From Tritrichomonas foetus (Eukaryota; Parabasalia; Tritrichomonadida; Tritrichomonadidae): a stretch of DNA of 37,190 nt. Below the pieces are notes generated by a model, which saw nothing but the letters and a program-made list of their open reading frames with translations, did no database searches and was not told where the DNA came from. The position numbers were made by a program, and so were the translations under genes. The DNA is taken from positions 19,568 to 56,757 of the forward strand of contig MLAK01000811.1 in the NCBI GenBank assembly GCA_001839685.1, read 5' to 3'. Shown one piece after another: positions 35,997 to 37,190 of this stretch (its first letter is position 1; each line of letters starts with the position of its first letter).

Positions 35997-37190
35997 ATGG
36001 ACAAAATCACTTTAAAATGTGGTGCAAGCAACTTTATAGCGATCAGAGTTAGTCTTGCCCGATCGCTCCGTTGTTTTCAAATTGGCGGCTCCTTTCAAAA
36101 CGTCGAAAAATATATTGTCAAATCAAAAGTCAATCGCGTGACTTTTCGTGAGTTTCTCATTGCTGCGAAAAACTGTAAACTTCCGGATTTGACAGACGAA
36201 AACCATCAGGAGCTCCTCGATCTCAGCAATGAATTCCATTGGGAAAAACTGAAATCGCATATTCGAAAAAATTACAAACCCCCCTCAAACACTTCAAACT
36301 CGCCTCAAACAAAAACTCAAACTCAACCAAAAACGGAAACGGAGACAGTCGAGTCGAAAAAGGACTTGAATTCTATAAATATGATAAATGATGACATTTC
36401 ACCTGAAAACCTCGAAGCTGGCAAAAAGCTCCTTCGCGATGCCTGCGAAATTCCAACAACAACGGTTACCACATCAACAGAAACACGTGTTGTTGACGGA
36501 AAGCGAGTGATTGTCAGAAAAACCGTCCGGAGAACGTTAAAAAGGGTATCTCAATCACAGCTTGAAAAAATGCTTGCTGAGCAACAAAATGAGCCAACAA
36601 TTGTTGTTGAAAGGAACGGTGATGGCGGAGAACCAACAAAGCGTGTGATAAAGAGATCCGTCCGGCGTGTCGATCCAGCAGATGCGCTTCGGCGAGCTTC
36701 AGAAATTGCACAAAATAAAAATATTCCAAATAGATCAGATGACCCACTTCTTTCAAAAGTTCTACAAAGTGCTTCGAAAACTAACCAACAACAAAATAGA
36801 GAAAAGAATCAACAACGAAAAACTGGACAGCTTAATTTTAATCTTAAAAATAAAACAGAAAGTGTGACGCGTCCAAATGGAATAAGGCCAGCTGCTTCAC
36901 ATACAGCAAATGTTAAACTTTCATTAATTCATACCAATCTAATGAATAAAGGAGCGGAGAAGATGGCAAAAGATGACACTTCTGTTTCTTTGGCAGGAAA
37001 GAAAAATCCAAAGACACCACAAAGTGTAATGGCTGAAAGAGAAGCTCTCCGAAAGAAACAGGAAGCCGAAAAGAAAAAAGAAGATTCTCAAAAGAAAGCT
37101 GAAGAAGAAAGAAAAAAGATTGAAGAACAAAATAAGAAGAAATTAGAAGAAAAAAGACAAAAAGAAGTAGAGAGAAAGAGAAAAGAAGAA
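35997..37190 (+). CDS. Coiled-coil protein with N-terminal BTB-like region, partial
   Basis: 398 codons open from ATG 35997 to the end of the window, with no stop, so the C-terminus lies outside. Residues 1-95 look folded: DKITLKCGASNFIAIRV, then FQIGGSFQNVEKYIVKSKVN, a short alternating pattern with a final helix (EFHWEKLKSHIRKNY). This recalls the BTB-like N-terminal region common in T. vaginalis proteins, though I cannot place it firmly. Residues ~96-330 are disordered and rich in Thr, Gln, Ser and Arg, with two basic motifs, VRRTLKRV and IKRSVRRVD. From ~340 onward the sequence is Lys/Glu/Arg/Gln-rich (EKKKEDSQKKAEEERKKIEE) and would form a long single helix or coiled coil. The GC content of the first 700 bp is higher than its flank, supporting real coding. 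Function unknown; a cytoskeletal or nuclear scaffold is possible. Confidence 0.75.
   Translation, partial: MDKITLKCGASNFIAIRVSLARSLRCFQIGGSFQNVEKYIVKSKVNRVTFREFLIAAKNCKLPDLTDENHQELLDLSNEFHWEKLKSHIRKNYKPPSNTSNSPQTKTQTQPKTETETVESKKDLNSINMINDDISPENLEAGKKLLRDACEIPTTTVTTSTETRVVDGKRVIVRKTVRRTLKRVSQSQLEKMLAEQQNEPTIVVERNGDGGEPTKRVIKRSVRRVDPADALRRASEIAQNKNIPNRSDDPLLSKVLQSASKTNQQQNREKNQQRKTGQLNFNLKNKTESVTRPNGIRPAASHTANVKLSLIHTNLMNKGAEKMAKDDTSVSLAGKKNPKTPQSVMAEREALRKKQEAEKKKEDSQKKAEEERKKIEEQNKKKLEEKRQKEVERKRKEE

Noticed and set aside
1..37190. tRNA or rRNA genes
   Set aside because: I looked for GC-rich blocks with a T-loop-like GGTTCRA motif and found none; a covariance-model scan would settle this.

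Overview
The window looks like nuclear DNA of a trichomonad parabasalid, most likely Trichomonas vaginalis or a close relative. Pointers: AT-rich DNA, long intronless genes read with the standard code, an intact mariner element, a degenerate kinase/Sel1-repeat gene, and type I surface proteins of the Pmp-like kind. Several starts have a TCA-Y-W initiator (Inr) 12-30 nt upstream of the ATG, and several TAA stops are part of a TAAA, both known trichomonad habits. The species is inferred; no marker gene is present.

Layout. 1-1294: complete mariner element with an apparently intact D,D34D transposase. 1632-2456 (-): pyrroline-5-carboxylate reductase, more GC-rich than its surroundings. About 3040-4690 (-): dead protein kinase with a Sel1-like tail. 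About 4.7-6.7 kb: no convincing gene. 6800-7657 (+): HMG-box protein. 8174-8854 (+): Rpn10-like VWA protein. 9287-10018 (-): helical, ARM/HEAT-like protein with a probable late frameshift.

10.7-30.7 kb is the most interesting part: four large surface proteins, each with a signal peptide, one C-terminal membrane segment and a short tail. Three (1547, 1137 and 818 aa) are paralogues. Each has an N-terminal domain built on a 34-residue GAGIGGG repeat and a shared C-terminal ectodomain. Between these lies a Cys-rich stalk of about 22, 8 or 1 units; the shortest stalk is replaced by a Ser/Thr-rich stretch. The fourth is a 2458-aa Pmp-like protein of about five 345-residue blocks, three of them partly homogenised at DNA level. 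Two of the paralogues and the Pmp-like protein share a KK-GGAI-A/S-x-IVI membrane cassette. The 1547 and 1137 genes diverge from a 484-bp region holding repeated TCACC/GGTGA motifs and a palindrome.

31118-32467 (+): probable VPS9-domain protein, followed directly by a Pmp-like gene relic. 34132-35638 (+): DENN-like protein split by a 9-A run. 35997 to the window end (+): an open, incomplete gene for a protein with a folded N-terminus and a charged, coiled-coil-like remainder.

Working together: no operon logic is expected. The coherent unit is the cluster of cell-surface receptor/adhesin-like genes. The rest are housekeeping, trafficking, proteasome and transcription genes, plus decayed members of expanded families. 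Functions are inferred from motifs read by eye; no search was run.
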